From positions 116,801-180,800 of the forward strand of contig NZ_LT546166.1 of the NCBI RefSeq assembly GCF_900078685.2: a stretch of 64,000 nt of DNA. The letters are read 5' to 3'. The notes below the pieces were generated by a model, which was not told the origin of the DNA, did not search any database, and saw nothing but the letters and a program-made list of their open reading frames with translations. Made by a program: the position numbers and the translations under genes. Positions 25,037 to 33,972 of the stretch are shown one piece after another (position 1 is the stretch's first letter; each line of letters opens with the position of its first letter). Origin of the DNA: Mycolicibacter icosiumassiliensis (lineage in GTDB: Bacteria; Actinomycetota; Actinomycetes; Mycobacteriales; Mycobacteriaceae).

Positions 25037-25906
25037 TCACCCGAAGGCCAGCGCGGTCCCTTCGACAATTGCCCACACCAGCATGGTCAGCCCGGTGTCG
25101 CGCAGTACCGGAATCAGTGCGGCGCCGCCGAGCCCGGAGCGCACCGGGGCCGTGGCCCGCAGCGCCAGTGGCGTGGCGATCAACCCGGCCGCGCACCACG
25201 GGGTGGCCCGCATCAGGGCCAGCGTCAACACTCCGGCCAGCGCCACCAGCAGCTGAAACAGCAACCGGGTGCGGGCATCGCCGAGGCGTACCGCGAGGGT
25301 GATCTTGCCTGCTGGTTTGTCGGTGGCGATGTCACGCAGATTGTTGGCCACCAGCACCGCCGACGAGAGTGCACCGATGCCCACCGCCAGCGCGCCGCCG
25401 ACCCAATCCACCCGCAGGGCCTGGGTGTATTGGGTGCCCAGCACCGCGACTAGACCGAAGAACACGAACACCGCGATCTCGCCGAAGCCGGCGTAGCCGT
25501 AGGGCCTCGACCCGCCGGTGTACAGCCAGGCCCCGGCGATGCAGGCCGCGCCCACAACCAGCAGCCACGGCGCGCTGACCAGGGCCAGCGCTAACCCGGC
25601 CAGTGCTCCGACCGACAGCGCGGCGATCGCTGCCGTGAGCACCGCGCGCGGACTCGCCAGCCGGGCGCCCACCAGGCGCACCGGGCCGGTCCGGTCGTCG
25701 TCGGTACCACGGATGCCGTCGGAGTAGTCGTTGGCGTAGTTCACCCCGACGATCAGCGCCAGCGCGACGGTCAGCGCCAGCAGCGCCTTCCACCACACCG
25801 CGGCGCCCAGCCATGCTGCCGCGCCGGTTCCGGCGATCACCGGAGCGATCGCGTTGGGCAGGGTGCGGGGACGAGCCCCCTCTATCCATTGTGCGAAGCT
25901 GGCCAC
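25037..25906 (-). CDS. menA: 1,4-dihydroxy-2-naphthoate polyprenyltransferase
   Basis: A 289-residue UbiA-family membrane enzyme that attaches the polyprenyl chain to dihydroxynaphthoate, giving demethylmenaquinone. The two Asp-rich Mg-diphosphate motifs are [17 protein letters not shown] near residue 56 and [14 protein letters not shown] near residue 188; about eight helices are visible. The start gives [23 protein letters not shown], the family standard. It is divergent from the MTA phosphorylase gene with only 14 bases between start codons, so the promoters must overlap the coding regions. Confidence 0.96.
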   Translation of the reverse strand: MASFAQWIEGARPRTLPNAIAPVIAGTGAAAWLGAAVWWKALLALTVALALIVGVNYANDYSDGIRGTDDDRTGPVRLVGARLASPRAVLTAAIAALSVGALAGLALALVSAPWLLVVGAACIAGAWLYTGGSRPYGYAGFGEIAVFVFFGLVAVLGTQYTQALRVDWVGGALAVGIGALSSAVLVANNLRDIATDKPAGKITLAVRLGDARTRLLFQLLVALAGVLTLALMRATPWCAAGLIATPLALRATAPVRSGLGGAALIPVLRDTGLTMLVWAIVEGTALAFG

Positions 25907-25920
25907 CGCACGATCCTTGC

Positions 25921-26715
25921 ATGCGGGAGGAGCGGACCTTGCTCGGCGTGATCGGCGGTAGCGGTTTCTACTCGTTCTTCGGCGACGATGCGCGTCGTGT
26001 CGGTTGCGACACCCCCTACGGGGCGCCCAGCGCGGAGATCACCATCGGTGCCGTCGGCGGCCACGAGGTGGCGTTTCTGCCGCGGCACGGGGCGGCTCAC
26101 GAGTACTCGGCCCACACGGTGCCCTATCGGGCCAACATGTGGGCGTTGCGGACGCTGGGGGTGCGACGGATCCTCGCGCCCTGTGCGGTGGGCAGCCTGA
26201 CCCCGGAACTGCCCCCTGGCTCGGTGGTGGTGCCCGATCAGCTGGTGGACCGTACCCGGGGCCGCGCCGACACCTACTTCGACGACGGCGGTGTGCACGT
26301 CGAGTTCGCCGACCCGTACTGCCCGACGTTGCGGACCGCGGTGACTGGCCTGCCCGATGTCGTCGACGGCGGGACCATGGTGGTGATCCAGGGGCCGCGA
26401 TTTTCCACCCGCGCCGAAAGCCAATGGTTCGCTGCGGCGGGATTCCGACTGATCAACATGACCGGATATCCCGAATCGGTGCTGGCTCGTGAACTGGAAA
26501 TGTGTTATGCCGCAGTAGCTCTGGTCACCGACTTGGATGCCGGTGTGGACGTCGGTAGTGGCGTGAAGGCCGTCGATGTGTTCGCGGAGTTCCAGAAGAA
26601 CATCGAGCCCTTCAAAAAGCTGGTGCACGAAGCCATCGGGCAGATCGACGAAGAGCGGACCTGCACGCACTGCTTGCCGCACGAAGGCATTCAGTTGCCG
26701 TTCGAGCTGCCCTGA
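25921..26715 (+). CDS. S-methyl-5'-thioadenosine phosphorylase
   Basis: A 264-residue purine nucleoside phosphorylase-family enzyme that splits methylthioadenosine to adenine and methylthioribose-1-phosphate, recycling a by-product of polyamine and SAM metabolism. Motifs: GVIGGSGFY at the N-terminus, [35 protein letters not shown], and [13 protein letters not shown], whose TGYPE replaces the TGxPE usual in MTAP. Cys-rich CTHCLP near the end. The ATG at 25921 is chosen by homology; the in-frame sequence before it lies inside menA. Counterpart of Rv0535. Confidence 0.93.
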   Translation: MREERTLLGVIGGSGFYSFFGDDARRVGCDTPYGAPSAEITIGAVGGHEVAFLPRHGAAHEYSAHTVPYRANMWALRTLGVRRILAPCAVGSLTPELPPGSVVVPDQLVDRTRGRADTYFDDGGVHVEFADPYCPTLRTAVTGLPDVVDGGTMVVIQGPRFSTRAESQWFAAAGFRLINMTGYPESVLARELEMCYAAVALVTDLDAGVDVGSGVKAVDVFAEFQKNIEPFKKLVHEAIGQIDEERTCTHCLPHEGIQLPFELP

Positions 26716-26730
26716 ATCAACGGGGTGCGC

Positions 26731-27483
26731 TCAGAGGTGGGCGGCGGCGTACTCGGCGCCCTGCTCGGTCATTCCGTTGACGCCGTACGACGCGTGTGCG
26801 AGGGGCGGTCCGCCGGCCGGGGCGCCGTTGCAGATGGTGTCGCCGTCGGCGCAGAGCTCCAAGGCCTTGGACGCATACAGCGGACCGATCCGCACTGGTG
26901 GTGCGCCGTTGGGTGAAAGGAACTCAGCGGAGGGCGTGCCGAACAAGACGACCGCGGCCACGTGGTTGGCCACCGACGGCGGCATCGGCTGGGGAATGTA
27001 GGCGAGGTAGGCGGCAGGGACTTCCTTGGGAATCTCGGCCGATGTGGTGTAGCCGGCCAGCGCCGCACCTTGCGAGAAGCCGCCGAGCACGATTCGGGTG
27101 TTGGGGCAGTTCGCGGCGGTGTTCTCGATATGGTTGCCGGCATCTCGGATGCCGTCGACCACGGTGCGGGCGAAGTCGACGCCGCCACCTAAATCGCTGC
27201 TGGCCGCGTAGTTGACCGGATATACCGCGAAAGAGCGCTCACCCACCTTGGCCTGTAGGGCATCGACGAAGGATTGACCGATGCCGCCGACGCCGGGCGG
27301 CTCGCCGGTGCCGCGCGCGAACACCACCTCCACGTCGGGACAGGGCTGCGCCGAGACGGACGGGACGCCGGGGGCCACCAGTGCGGCACCGCCCATCACC
27401 AGAGTTGCACCCAGGTACCGGGGGAGGCGCCGTGCCTTCGTTGCGACCAGTGCAGTGGTGTACATCGTGACCTTCATTCGCAT
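26731..27483 (-). CDS. Secreted cutinase-like esterase (Culp family)
   Basis: A 250-residue secreted serine esterase. Signal peptide about residues 1-45 ending VSA-QP. Catalytic triad: Ser137 in GGFSQGA, Asp213/215 in CADGDTIC, His230 in LAHASY. Disulfide cysteines appear at CPDVE, NCPN and flanking the Asp. Mycobacterial Culps hydrolyse lipid esters rather than plant cutin. The start at 27483 has an alternative ATG two codons later. It converges with the MTA phosphorylase gene (15-base gap). Confidence 0.93.
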   Translation of the reverse strand: MRMKVTMYTTALVATKARRLPRYLGATLVMGGAALVAPGVPSVSAQPCPDVEVVFARGTGEPPGVGGIGQSFVDALQAKVGERSFAVYPVNYAASSDLGGGVDFARTVVDGIRDAGNHIENTAANCPNTRIVLGGFSQGAALAGYTTSAEIPKEVPAAYLAYIPQPMPPSVANHVAAVVLFGTPSAEFLSPNGAPPVRIGPLYASKALELCADGDTICNGAPAGGPPLAHASYGVNGMTEQGAEYAAAHL

Positions 27484-27520
27484 CGTCCACGTGCGCTCAG
27501 GAGCAGAAACGCAGTTTCGG

Positions 27521-28957
27521 CTACCCGCCGTCGGCGTCCGATAAACGACCTACGCCGCTTTCGCCCGCGGGGGCGACGGCGGGGGAGCCCGCTGACCGGA
27601 AGATGCGGGGGGTGCCGGGCTCGCCGGGCCTGGGGCGGTCGTCGGCGGGCACCGTCAGGCGTCCGACGACGATCGCCACCACCAGGCCGCACAGCGCAAG
27701 GCCGCACAGCACCACATCGAATGTGCTGGTGATCTGTTGCGCGAGTCCGTTGCCGTACACCGGGTTCGCCCATGCGCTGGCGCGCTGGGCTTCCGCGACT
27801 CGCGGCGCCAGGCCCACACCCACCACGACGCGGGCGATCGTGAAACCGAACAGGACGGCGCTCACCGACCAGACCGCCGCTGCCGGCACGGAGCGATTGC
27901 CCAAGTTAAGTCGTAGCCAGATCGCGATGACCGCGGTCACCACGTCGAAGGAGGCCATCGCAGCGCTGTCGTAGGGCGAATACGGCAAGTCCAGGCCGAC
28001 CGCGACGCTGAGATCGACGATGCGCATAAGGACCGACCCAAGACTCCAGATCGCGATCAGCAACAACGTGTTCCGGGTGGCCCCCAGCCAGGTAGCCGCC
28101 GACGCGTCGCGCGCTGCCGCCACCGCGAACAGCGCCGCGGCGGCCACCCACACCAGGTAGCCCTCAAAGCCGACCCCGGCCGTGGAAGTGTTCTGCGCGA
28201 TCCCGTGAAAGCCGTCGATGTCGCGGCCCACCGGCAGCACCCACACCAGGGTCCCGGCGATCAGAGCGGCCCCGCCGAGCAGGACAACGGCAAGCTGGGA
28301 TGCCTTGTCGCGCTGCAGAACCCATCGCGAGGCGACGAGTACCGTGGCCCACGCCACCGCTCCGTACACCAGGGCGGTCGCAATGATCGCGACGTGCTGG
28401 CGGCCGAAGCCGGTCGTGGAGTGGGCATCCGGTAGGGCATAGCGCACCCGCCAATACAGGTTGAACAGCACGCTGCACGTGGCACCGAGGATCGATGCGT
28501 AGCCGAGCATCCGGACCGTGCGTCGCCACAGCCGCACCGGCCCGACCAGCACCGGTTGCGCGGCGAGCAACGCCCCTGCGGCGCCCAGCAACGCGCCCGG
28601 CCCCACGCCGCCGGGCGGCCGCGGGCTTCCGCCGTAGCGGACTGTCTGTACTACGTCGGCGGCCACCACGCCGACCAGCAACACCAGATACGGCGCGCTG
28701 AGCGATAGTCGCAGCCTTCCCGCGACGGCGGGATTGTTGGGCACACGCAAGATTCCCCAGGGCCCGACATAGGTCACGGCGAGCGCTGTCAGCGCGAGCA
28801 CGGTGGCCACAGCCAGCGCGACGAACAGTTCGGGTTTGCCGGCCGGAATGCCGGCACCGAAGTACAGGCTCCACGGCAACGCCGGCGCCGCGAGCAGCAG
28901 GGCCGCAGCGGTCGCATCGCGGCCGATATTCCAGCCTCTGGTCGACTCGGCGATCAC
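27521..28957 (-). CDS. Polytopic membrane protein (Rv0537c-like)
   Basis: A 478-residue integral membrane protein with about eleven hydrophobic segments, beginning NIGRDATAAALLLAAPALPWSLYFGAG and ending in a Pro/Gly-rich cytoplasmic-type tail. A conserved loop reads YSPYDSAAMASFDVVTAVIAIWLR. I recognise no enzyme or transporter signature. The GTG at 28957 gives the expected length; the much longer frame upstream (to 30403) is the antisense of the Gly/Ser-rich gene and is rejected. Divergent from that gene. Confidence 0.82.
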   Translation of the reverse strand: MIAESTRGWNIGRDATAAALLLAAPALPWSLYFGAGIPAGKPELFVALAVATVLALTALAVTYVGPWGILRVPNNPAVAGRLRLSLSAPYLVLLVGVVAADVVQTVRYGGSPRPPGGVGPGALLGAAGALLAAQPVLVGPVRLWRRTVRMLGYASILGATCSVLFNLYWRVRYALPDAHSTTGFGRQHVAIIATALVYGAVAWATVLVASRWVLQRDKASQLAVVLLGGAALIAGTLVWVLPVGRDIDGFHGIAQNTSTAGVGFEGYLVWVAAAALFAVAAARDASAATWLGATRNTLLLIAIWSLGSVLMRIVDLSVAVGLDLPYSPYDSAAMASFDVVTAVIAIWLRLNLGNRSVPAAAVWSVSAVLFGFTIARVVVGVGLAPRVAEAQRASAWANPVYGNGLAQQITSTFDVVLCGLALCGLVVAIVVGRLTVPADDRPRPGEPGTPRIFRSAGSPAVAPAGESGVGRLSDADGG

Positions 28958-29074
28958 CTGCTCACCATAACCGCGGCAGGGGCATACGCCATTGAACTGC
29001 CACGATCGGTCCGCTCGGTGGTCGATCCGCGCGGCTAGACTGGCTAATCGAGTGGCCGCGGAAGGAGACGCGCA

Positions 29075-30898
29075 ATGGATGTCGCGCTCGGGGTGTCGGT
29101 GAGCGGCGCGCTCGCCCGCTTGGCGCTCGTTGAATCGGACGCCTACGGCGATGCCGTGCTCGACGAGTCCATGCTCGATCTGACGCGCGATCCGGTCGAA
29201 ACGTTGATCGAGACGGTGACCGGAACCCACCGCATGTTGGCCGAAGAGGGCCATCGGTTGGCTGCTACGCGACTGTGCTGGTCGGACTCGGCATTGATGG
29301 CGGACCTTCGCCGTGCCCTCGAGGATGCGGGAGTCGAAAACGTTTCCGAGCAGCCCCAGGCGCGCTCGGCAGTGGCGTTGGCGCGCAACGTCTCGGGCGA
29401 GGACGGCGAGACGACCTGGCTGCCTGCTCCGGCCGCCGACGCGACGATGGCTGCGCCGGCGGTGTCGGACGCCGGTGCCCCGGACGGAACGTCCACGGTG
29501 CTGGCCCCGGCAGTTGAGGGCGAACAGTCGGAACAGCAGCTGGCCTACTCGATGACTGACGATGACTCCGAACTGCTGCCGGTGGAGTACGCCGAGGGCG
29601 ACTACGAAAGCTACGAGGGTTACGAGGGCTACGGCGACGATGACGCCGAAGCCGAGGAGCCGGCGGCGCCACCGCCGCCGGTGGGACGTGCACTGCTGGT
29701 AGGCAGCTCGGTCGGTGGGATTCTGGTGGCCGGGTGCGCGGCGTTGGCCGTGGCCGTGACGATAGGAATTCGCCCGACGGCTGCGTCCACGCCGTCGCAG
29801 CCTCCGGTGGTGGCGCAGCCGCCGCAGGCCCAGCCGGTGCCCGGCAACTTCATGCCGGTGCTGCCCGCCCCGAAGCCGGTCCGGTTGCCTGCTCTGCAGG
29901 AGCAGGCCCCTAATCCGGTTGTGGCCCCGGCTAACCCGGCTCCAGCGGTCGTTGCCCCGGCGCCGGTTGTTCCGGAACTTCCGGCTGCACCGGCACCCGT
30001 ACCCGCGCCGCCCGCGGTCATTCCGTTCCCGATTCCGATCCCGATCATCACCGGGCCCGTTGGTGGCGGCGGCGGTTGGCTGCCCGGATCGGGCGGCAGT
30101 AGCAGCGGCGGTAGCGGGTCGGGTCGTGATCACGGCGGGGGCAATCATTCCGGCGGCGATACCGGTTCCGGTGGCACCGGAACCGGTGGCACTGGTTCGG
30201 GTGGCACTGGAACCGGTGGCACTGGGGGCAACGGTTCCGGCGAGACTGGTTCGGGTGGCACAGGCAGTAACGGCTCCGGTGGCACTGGTTCGGGCGGCAC
30301 AGGTTCCGGCGATAACGGTTCCAGCGGCAATGGTTCCAGCGGCAGTGGTTCGGGCGGCACCGGCGGTAACCATTCCGGCGGCAGCGACTCGGGCGGCAAC
30401 CATTCCGGGGGCAGCGGCGCGGGCGACGGCAGTTCTGGTGGCGCCGGGGGTAATTCCGACGGGTCCGGTGGCACGTCTGGCGGATCCGATGGCAGCGGTT
30501 CGGGCGGCACCGGAGCGGGAAGTGACTCGGGCGGATCCAGTTCGGGAGGATCCGGCAGTGATGCCGGTGGATCTAGCGGTGCGGGCTCGGGCACTTCCGG
30601 GTCGGGCAGCGGTAGTTCGGGCGGCTCAGGCAGCAGTGCGGGGGGCTCCGGGAGCAGCGGCTCCGGTGGCGCTTCTTCCGGTTCCGGCAGCAGCTCCAGC
30701 GGTTCTTCCGGCAGTTCCGGTGGTGGGTCTAGCTCCTCGGGTTCGAGTGGTGACTCCGGGGGAAGTTCTGCAGGCGGCTCGAGTGGTGGGTCGAGCGGTG
30801 GCTCAAGTGGCGGCGCTAGCGGCGGAGGTTCAAGCGGCGGCTCTGGTGGTGGATCGGGCGGCGGGTCAGGTGGCGGCTCGGGCGGCGGAGGCGACTGA
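29075..30898 (+). CDS. Actin-fold-like membrane protein with Pro-rich and Gly/Ser-rich tail (Rv0538-like)
   Basis: A 607-residue protein. Residues 1-110 (DVALGVSVSGALARLALVES, TGTHRMLAEEGHRLAATRLCWS) belong to the DUF7159 type found in Rv0538 and resemble the start of sugar-kinase/actin-fold proteins. An acidic stretch (YEGYEGYGDDDAEAEE) precedes one transmembrane helix near 210-235, then a Pro/Ala/Val-rich segment and about 270 residues of Gly/Ser/Thr repeats. The tail is presumably outside the membrane and disordered. AAGGAG precedes the ATG at 29075 and TAGACT about 40 bases upstream could be a -10. The paralogue at 44496 lacks the Gly/Ser tail. Confidence 0.82.
   Translation: MDVALGVSVSGALARLALVESDAYGDAVLDESMLDLTRDPVETLIETVTGTHRMLAEEGHRLAATRLCWSDSALMADLRRALEDAGVENVSEQPQARSAVALARNVSGEDGETTWLPAPAADATMAAPAVSDAGAPDGTSTVLAPAVEGEQSEQQLAYSMTDDDSELLPVEYAEGDYESYEGYEGYGDDDAEAEEPAAPPPPVGRALLVGSSVGGILVAGCAALAVAVTIGIRPTAASTPSQPPVVAQPPQAQPVPGNFMPVLPAPKPVRLPALQEQAPNPVVAPANPAPAVVAPAPVVPELPAAPAPVPAPPAVIPFPIPIPIITGPVGGGGGWLPGSGGSSSGGSGSGRDHGGGNHSGGDTGSGGTGTGGTGSGGTGTGGTGGNGSGETGSGGTGSNGSGGTGSGGTGSGDNGSSGNGSSGSGSGGTGGNHSGGSDSGGNHSGGSGAGDGSSGGAGGNSDGSGGTSGGSDGSGSGGTGAGSDSGGSSSGGSGSDAGGSSGAGSGTSGSGSGSSGGSGSSAGGSGSSGSGGASSGSGSSSSGSSGSSGGGSSSSGSSGDSGGSSAGGSSGGSSGGSSGGASGGGSSGGSGGGSGGGSGGGSGGGGD
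30062..30895 (+). repeat. Low-complexity GGC/AGC/TCC triplet-repeat region
   Basis: About 830 bases of degenerate GGx-Sxx codon repeats encoding GTGSGG, GSSG and GGSSG units. This produces long spurious open frames on both strands. Such tracts vary in length by replication slippage. Confidence 0.9.
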
Positions 30899-30918
30899 GC
30901 CGCGGCCCTCGCCGTAGG

Positions 30919-31617
30919 TCAGGGCCTGACAAGCGCGACTATCGACTCCACCTGTTTGCGGTCTAACACAACCGTTGACCCATCAGGCAATCCGAGGATT
31001 CGGTCCGTCGCGATGCCGTGCAGTTTGATCCGCTTCACACAGTGGTCGATGGCCTGACGGCGCGCCTTCGCGTCCGGCGCATCCAGAACTTGCATCAGGT
31101 TCCTGCGCAAACTGGCCGCGAAACCCTGGATCATGTCGCCGACACCTTCGGGATCGAAAGTGTCAAAGACGCCGGCGTCCACGCCTTCGCTGATGACCTT
31201 GGTGAGCACTGGTCGGAACACGTCCTCCCAGGTCTCCACGATCTTGGCGAACAGCCCCCGATTGTGCGGCGCGAACAGGGCCGTCATCGCCGCGATCTGC
31301 TCGGGAGCCCCCGTCGCCATCTTCACGTCGTAGCTGGCCGCCAGCCCGTCATTGAGGCGTTCCAGTGCGCTCGTGCCCGGCTGATCGAAGACTGGACGCA
31401 ACGCCTCCAATGCCGCGTTGGCACTGCGCTCAGCCAGCGCGATGACCAACGCATCTTTGGACGGAAAGTAGTGGTAGAAAGCGCCTTTCGGAATCCCTGT
31501 CACTGCGAGGAGCTCGTTGAGGCTGACGTTGTCGTAGCCGCGTTCAAGAAAGAGCGTCAGAGCCTGGTCGAGCAGCTCAGCCCGCCGAATCTCCCGGGGT
31601 TTCACGACACGGCGCAT
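30919..31617 (-). CDS. TetR-family regulator
   Basis: A 232-residue TetR repressor. The HTH is normal (RGYDNVSLNELLAVTGIPKGAFYHYFPSKDALVIAL). The ligand domain is divergent. It lies 12 bases downstream of a small membrane-protein gene and in the same direction, and two tandem palindromes stand in front of that gene, so the pair is probably an autoregulated operon. An ATG at 31617 starts an Arg/Lys-rich N-terminus. Confidence 0.9.
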   Translation of the reverse strand: MRRVVKPREIRRAELLDQALTLFLERGYDNVSLNELLAVTGIPKGAFYHYFPSKDALVIALAERSANAALEALRPVFDQPGTSALERLNDGLAASYDVKMATGAPEQIAAMTALFAPHNRGLFAKIVETWEDVFRPVLTKVISEGVDAGVFDTFDPEGVGDMIQGFAASLRRNLMQVLDAPDAKARRQAIDHCVKRIKLHGIATDRILGLPDGSTVVLDRKQVESIVALVRP

Positions 31618-31629
31618 GACGGTATGGAA

Positions 31630-32058
31630 TCAGTCGGACTTCTTCAGCCAGCCCACGTAGGTCAGGTATATGCCGCACACGGCAAGCAGTCCGAAGCCGG
31701 CCCGCACCGCACCGATGGCGCCACTCGATATGTCGGTGGCGGCTTCGGCTCCCTGCACGATCAACTGCGGCGCGGCGAGCAGGACCAATCCCCGCAGCAA
31801 CAGGAACCACCCGAACAGCGAAATGACCGCCGCGGCAACGCTGCGCCAATACTGGTGAAACGCAATGATGAACAGCCCGCCGCCGAACAGCAGTGCGCCC
31901 AGGACCCACGGCCACATCGGGTCGGTCGAGAAGCTCGACAGCTGGTTTCCGATACTTCCGGCCCTGATCGCGACGATGGCGGGAACCACGGTGATGAACG
32001 GTCCCAGGACGCGCGCAAAGGAACGGGTGCGCTGCGCGGACGTGGTGGGTGTGTGCAT
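31630..32058 (-). CDS. Four-helix membrane protein co-transcribed with TetR
   Basis: A 142-residue protein with four hydrophobic segments (LGPFITVVPAIVAIRAG, MWPWVLGALLFGGGLFIIAF, VAAAVISLFGWFLLLRGLVLLA, AVRAGFGLLAVCGIYLTYVGW) ending KKSD. No named family is recognised; similar proteins often accompany TetR regulators. It is the first gene after the tandem operators at 32108-32143 and likely the main target of the adjacent repressor. Confidence 0.75.
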   Translation of the reverse strand: MHTPTTSAQRTRSFARVLGPFITVVPAIVAIRAGSIGNQLSSFSTDPMWPWVLGALLFGGGLFIIAFHQYWRSVAAAVISLFGWFLLLRGLVLLAAPQLIVQGAEAATDISSGAIGAVRAGFGLLAVCGIYLTYVGWLKKSD

Positions 32059-32107
32059 AGTTGCGCCCCTTTCGCCAGCAACCGCGACACGGTTACTGTC
32101 AGCCCAT

Positions 32108-32143
32108 TAGACCACTGGTCTATAAGTTAGGCCACTGGTCTAA
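32108..32143. promoter_or_regulatory. Two tandem TetR-type operators
   Basis: TAGACCACTGGTCTA (32108-32122) is a perfect 7-1-7 palindrome. TTAGGCCACTGGTCTAA (32127-32143) is the same site with one arm mismatch. Centres are 20 bases apart, about two helical turns. The second covers the menE stop codon. They lie 50-85 bases upstream of the membrane protein-TetR operon. Confidence 0.75.
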
Positions 32144-33237
32144 CGGGGCGCAATACCGTCGGCAGAAAACTGTTGTGCCAGTGCTTTTCGGTCCAGCTTG
32201 CCGATCCCGCGGTGGGGGAGTGCGGGCACGACATGCAACTCGCGTGGCGCAGCCGTGGTGTCCAGAGATTCGGCGACGTGGGCGCGTAACGCTTCCAGGG
32301 TCGGCGGCGTCGCACCGGCGACGACGACCGCGGCGACCACGCGCTGCCCTAACCGGTCGTCGTCGATCCCGAACACCGCGCACTCGGCCACCGCGGGATG
32401 AGTCGACAACACCGCCTCCACCGGACCCGGAAGCACCGTCAAGCCGCCGGTGCTGATCGCGTCGTCGGCGCGGCCAAGCACGGTCAGGCGCCCCGAGGAA
32501 TCCAGGGCGCCAAGGTCATTGGTCGCAAACCAGCCTGGCTCCGCGAACGGGTCCGGTTCGACGGGATTGCGATAACCCCGTGCCAGGGTCGAACCACCGA
32601 TCGCGATCCGCCCGTCGTCCCCGATGCGTAGCCGGACACCCGACAACGGCACCCCGTCATAGACGCAACCGCCGGCGGTCTCGCTCATGCCGTAGGTGCG
32701 CACCACCCGCACCCCGGCGGCCGCCGCAGCGGCCAGGATCGGTTGCGGCGCCGGGCCGCCGCCCAACAACACCGCGTCCAGCTCGGCCAGTGCGGCCGCG
32801 GCCGCGGGAACGGTCAGCGCCTTGGCCAGTTGGGTGGCGACCAGCGAGGTGTAGCGCCGGCCCGAACCGAGTGTCGCTACCGCCGCGGGCAGCCGCGTGA
32901 CATCGAAACCCGTTGCGACATCGAGCTGCACGGGCGTGGTGCCGGACACCAGGCTGCGTACCAGCACCTGGATTCCGGCGATGTGGTGCGGGGGTAGCGC
33001 CAGCAGCCAACTGCCTGATCCGCCCAACCGGTCGTGGGTGGCGGTGGCGCTGGCTGCCAGTGACGTCCCGGTCAGCAGCGCGCCTTTGGGCACCCCGGTG
33101 GTTCCCGACGTCGCTACCACCAGTGCGATGTCATCGCCGATGGGATCGCCCACGCGCAGCGCGGTCAGGGCCGACGGCTCGGTGTCGGGGCCTACGGGCG
33201 TGAACGCGGGGTCGTGGCCGTCCAGAACGCCCTGCAA
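32140..33237 (-). CDS. menE: o-Succinylbenzoate-CoA ligase (menaquinone pathway)
   Basis: An acyl-CoA ligase of about 365 residues that activates o-succinylbenzoate with ATP and CoA. The AMP-binding signature is VVATSGTTGVPKGALLTG; RTYGMSETAGG, ATNDLGALDSSGRLTVLGRADD and HRGIGKLDRKAL follow in order. The only usual start codon in frame is TTG at 33237, but family-like sequence (LRALAIPPGDALATLLPAL) continues upstream to 33300, so the true start is probably further up; see findings. The stop codon overlaps a TetR operator. Last gene of a minus-strand unit with the DUF3349 gene. Confidence 0.9.
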   Translation of the reverse strand: MQGVLDGHDPAFTPVGPDTEPSALTALRVGDPIGDDIALVVATSGTTGVPKGALLTGTSLAASATATHDRLGGSGSWLLALPPHHIAGIQVLVRSLVSGTTPVQLDVATGFDVTRLPAAVATLGSGRRYTSLVATQLAKALTVPAAAAALAELDAVLLGGGPAPQPILAAAAAAGVRVVRTYGMSETAGGCVYDGVPLSGVRLRIGDDGRIAIGGSTLARGYRNPVEPDPFAEPGWFATNDLGALDSSGRLTVLGRADDAISTGGLTVLPGPVEAVLSTHPAVAECAVFGIDDDRLGQRVVAAVVVAGATPPTLEALRAHVAESLDTTAAPRELHVVPALPHRGIGKLDRKALAQQFSADGIAPR

Positions 33238-33296
33238 GGCGGGCAGGAGCGTGGCGAGGGCATCACCGGGTGGGATGGCCAGTGCACGCAGGCCTG

Positions 33297-33614
33297 CTAT
33301 GGGTTTCCTCCGTTGGTGGGGGCGTCGTTGGTGGGAGCGTCGTCCAGCAGCCAGCCCTTTGCCGCCAACCGCTCTCGTACCCGTTCGACGTCCTCGGGAG
33401 CGGGCAGCTCGTTGGTCAAGCGGGCGATCAGCACCCCGATATCGATGCGGTCGAACTCGCCGCGGCCGATCAATTCACGGGCGACGTCTTTGACCTCGTC
33501 GTTGGTCAGGCGTCGCGACAGTAGCGCCAACAGCGGAACGTAGTCGTTCTGTGGCACACCATCGGGGTACCCGGCGCGCAGCCAGGTGACGATCGAGGTG
33601 AGAAATTTGTTCAT
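33297..33614 (-). CDS. DUF3349 protein (Rv0543c-like)
   Basis: A 105-residue helical protein of the DUF3349 family (WLRAGYPDGVPQNDYVPLLALLSRRL, DIGVLIARLTNELPAPEDVERVRERLAAKGWLL). Structures of the M. tuberculosis members exist but no function is known to me. The C-terminus ends in a short duplicated NDAPTN motif. Its stop overlaps the region where menE translation must begin, so the two are likely coupled. Confidence 0.9.
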   Translation of the reverse strand: MNKFLTSIVTWLRAGYPDGVPQNDYVPLLALLSRRLTNDEVKDVARELIGRGEFDRIDIGVLIARLTNELPAPEDVERVRERLAAKGWLLDDAPTNDAPTNGGNP

Positions 33615-33672
33615 ACTGCGTCAACTTCCCCGCGCCGACACCGGAAGGAACATGTCAGCAGCAATATTACGT

Positions 33673-33972
33673 CTATTCAAGGCCGAACACGTCGTCCCAA
33701 TTGCCCCAATTATCCCACTGCCAGCCGATGCGATGCTCGATGAAGTCGCGGGCGATGAACAACACGCCGGCCAGTACCACGGCGAGCAACAGCGCGAAGA
33801 TCGTCCACCGCAGCAGGATCAATTCCCGGCGGTGCTCAGTCGGTCCATCGGCTGCGTCACCCAGGCGTACCCCGATGGCGAACAAGGCCGGCAGCGCGGT
33901 GCCGACCAGCAGGCCGAAGATCAGGATCTTGGCGGTGGCCACGTAGTCGAACCAGGTGCTCAAGGTATTCAC
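33673..33972 (-). CDS. Small membrane partner of PitA, copy 2 (Rv0544c-like)
   Basis: A 99-residue protein with two helices (ATAKILIFGLLVGTALPALFAIGV and LLRWTIFALLLAVVLAGVLFIARDFI). It overlaps the stop of the upstream pit gene by four bases. It is paralogous to the 97-residue protein at 35218, which holds the same place after the other pit gene. Function unknown; constant pairing suggests a transporter accessory. Confidence 0.85.
   Translation of the reverse strand: MNTLSTWFDYVATAKILIFGLLVGTALPALFAIGVRLGDAADGPTEHRRELILLRWTIFALLLAVVLAGVLFIARDFIEHRIGWQWDNWGNWDDVFGLE

Noticed and set aside
28958..30403. N-terminal extension of the Rv0537c-like membrane protein
   Set aside because: Low-complexity Arg/Ala/Thr sequence antisense to the Gly/Ser-rich gene; the real protein starts at the GTG at 28957.
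30145..30594. Proline-rich open frame on the minus strand
   Set aside because: It is the complement of the Gly/Ser repeat region and has no start signals.
30062..30895. CRISPR-like regular repeats
   Set aside because: Units are degenerate codons for Gly/Ser/Thr in an open frame with no constant repeat or spacer length.
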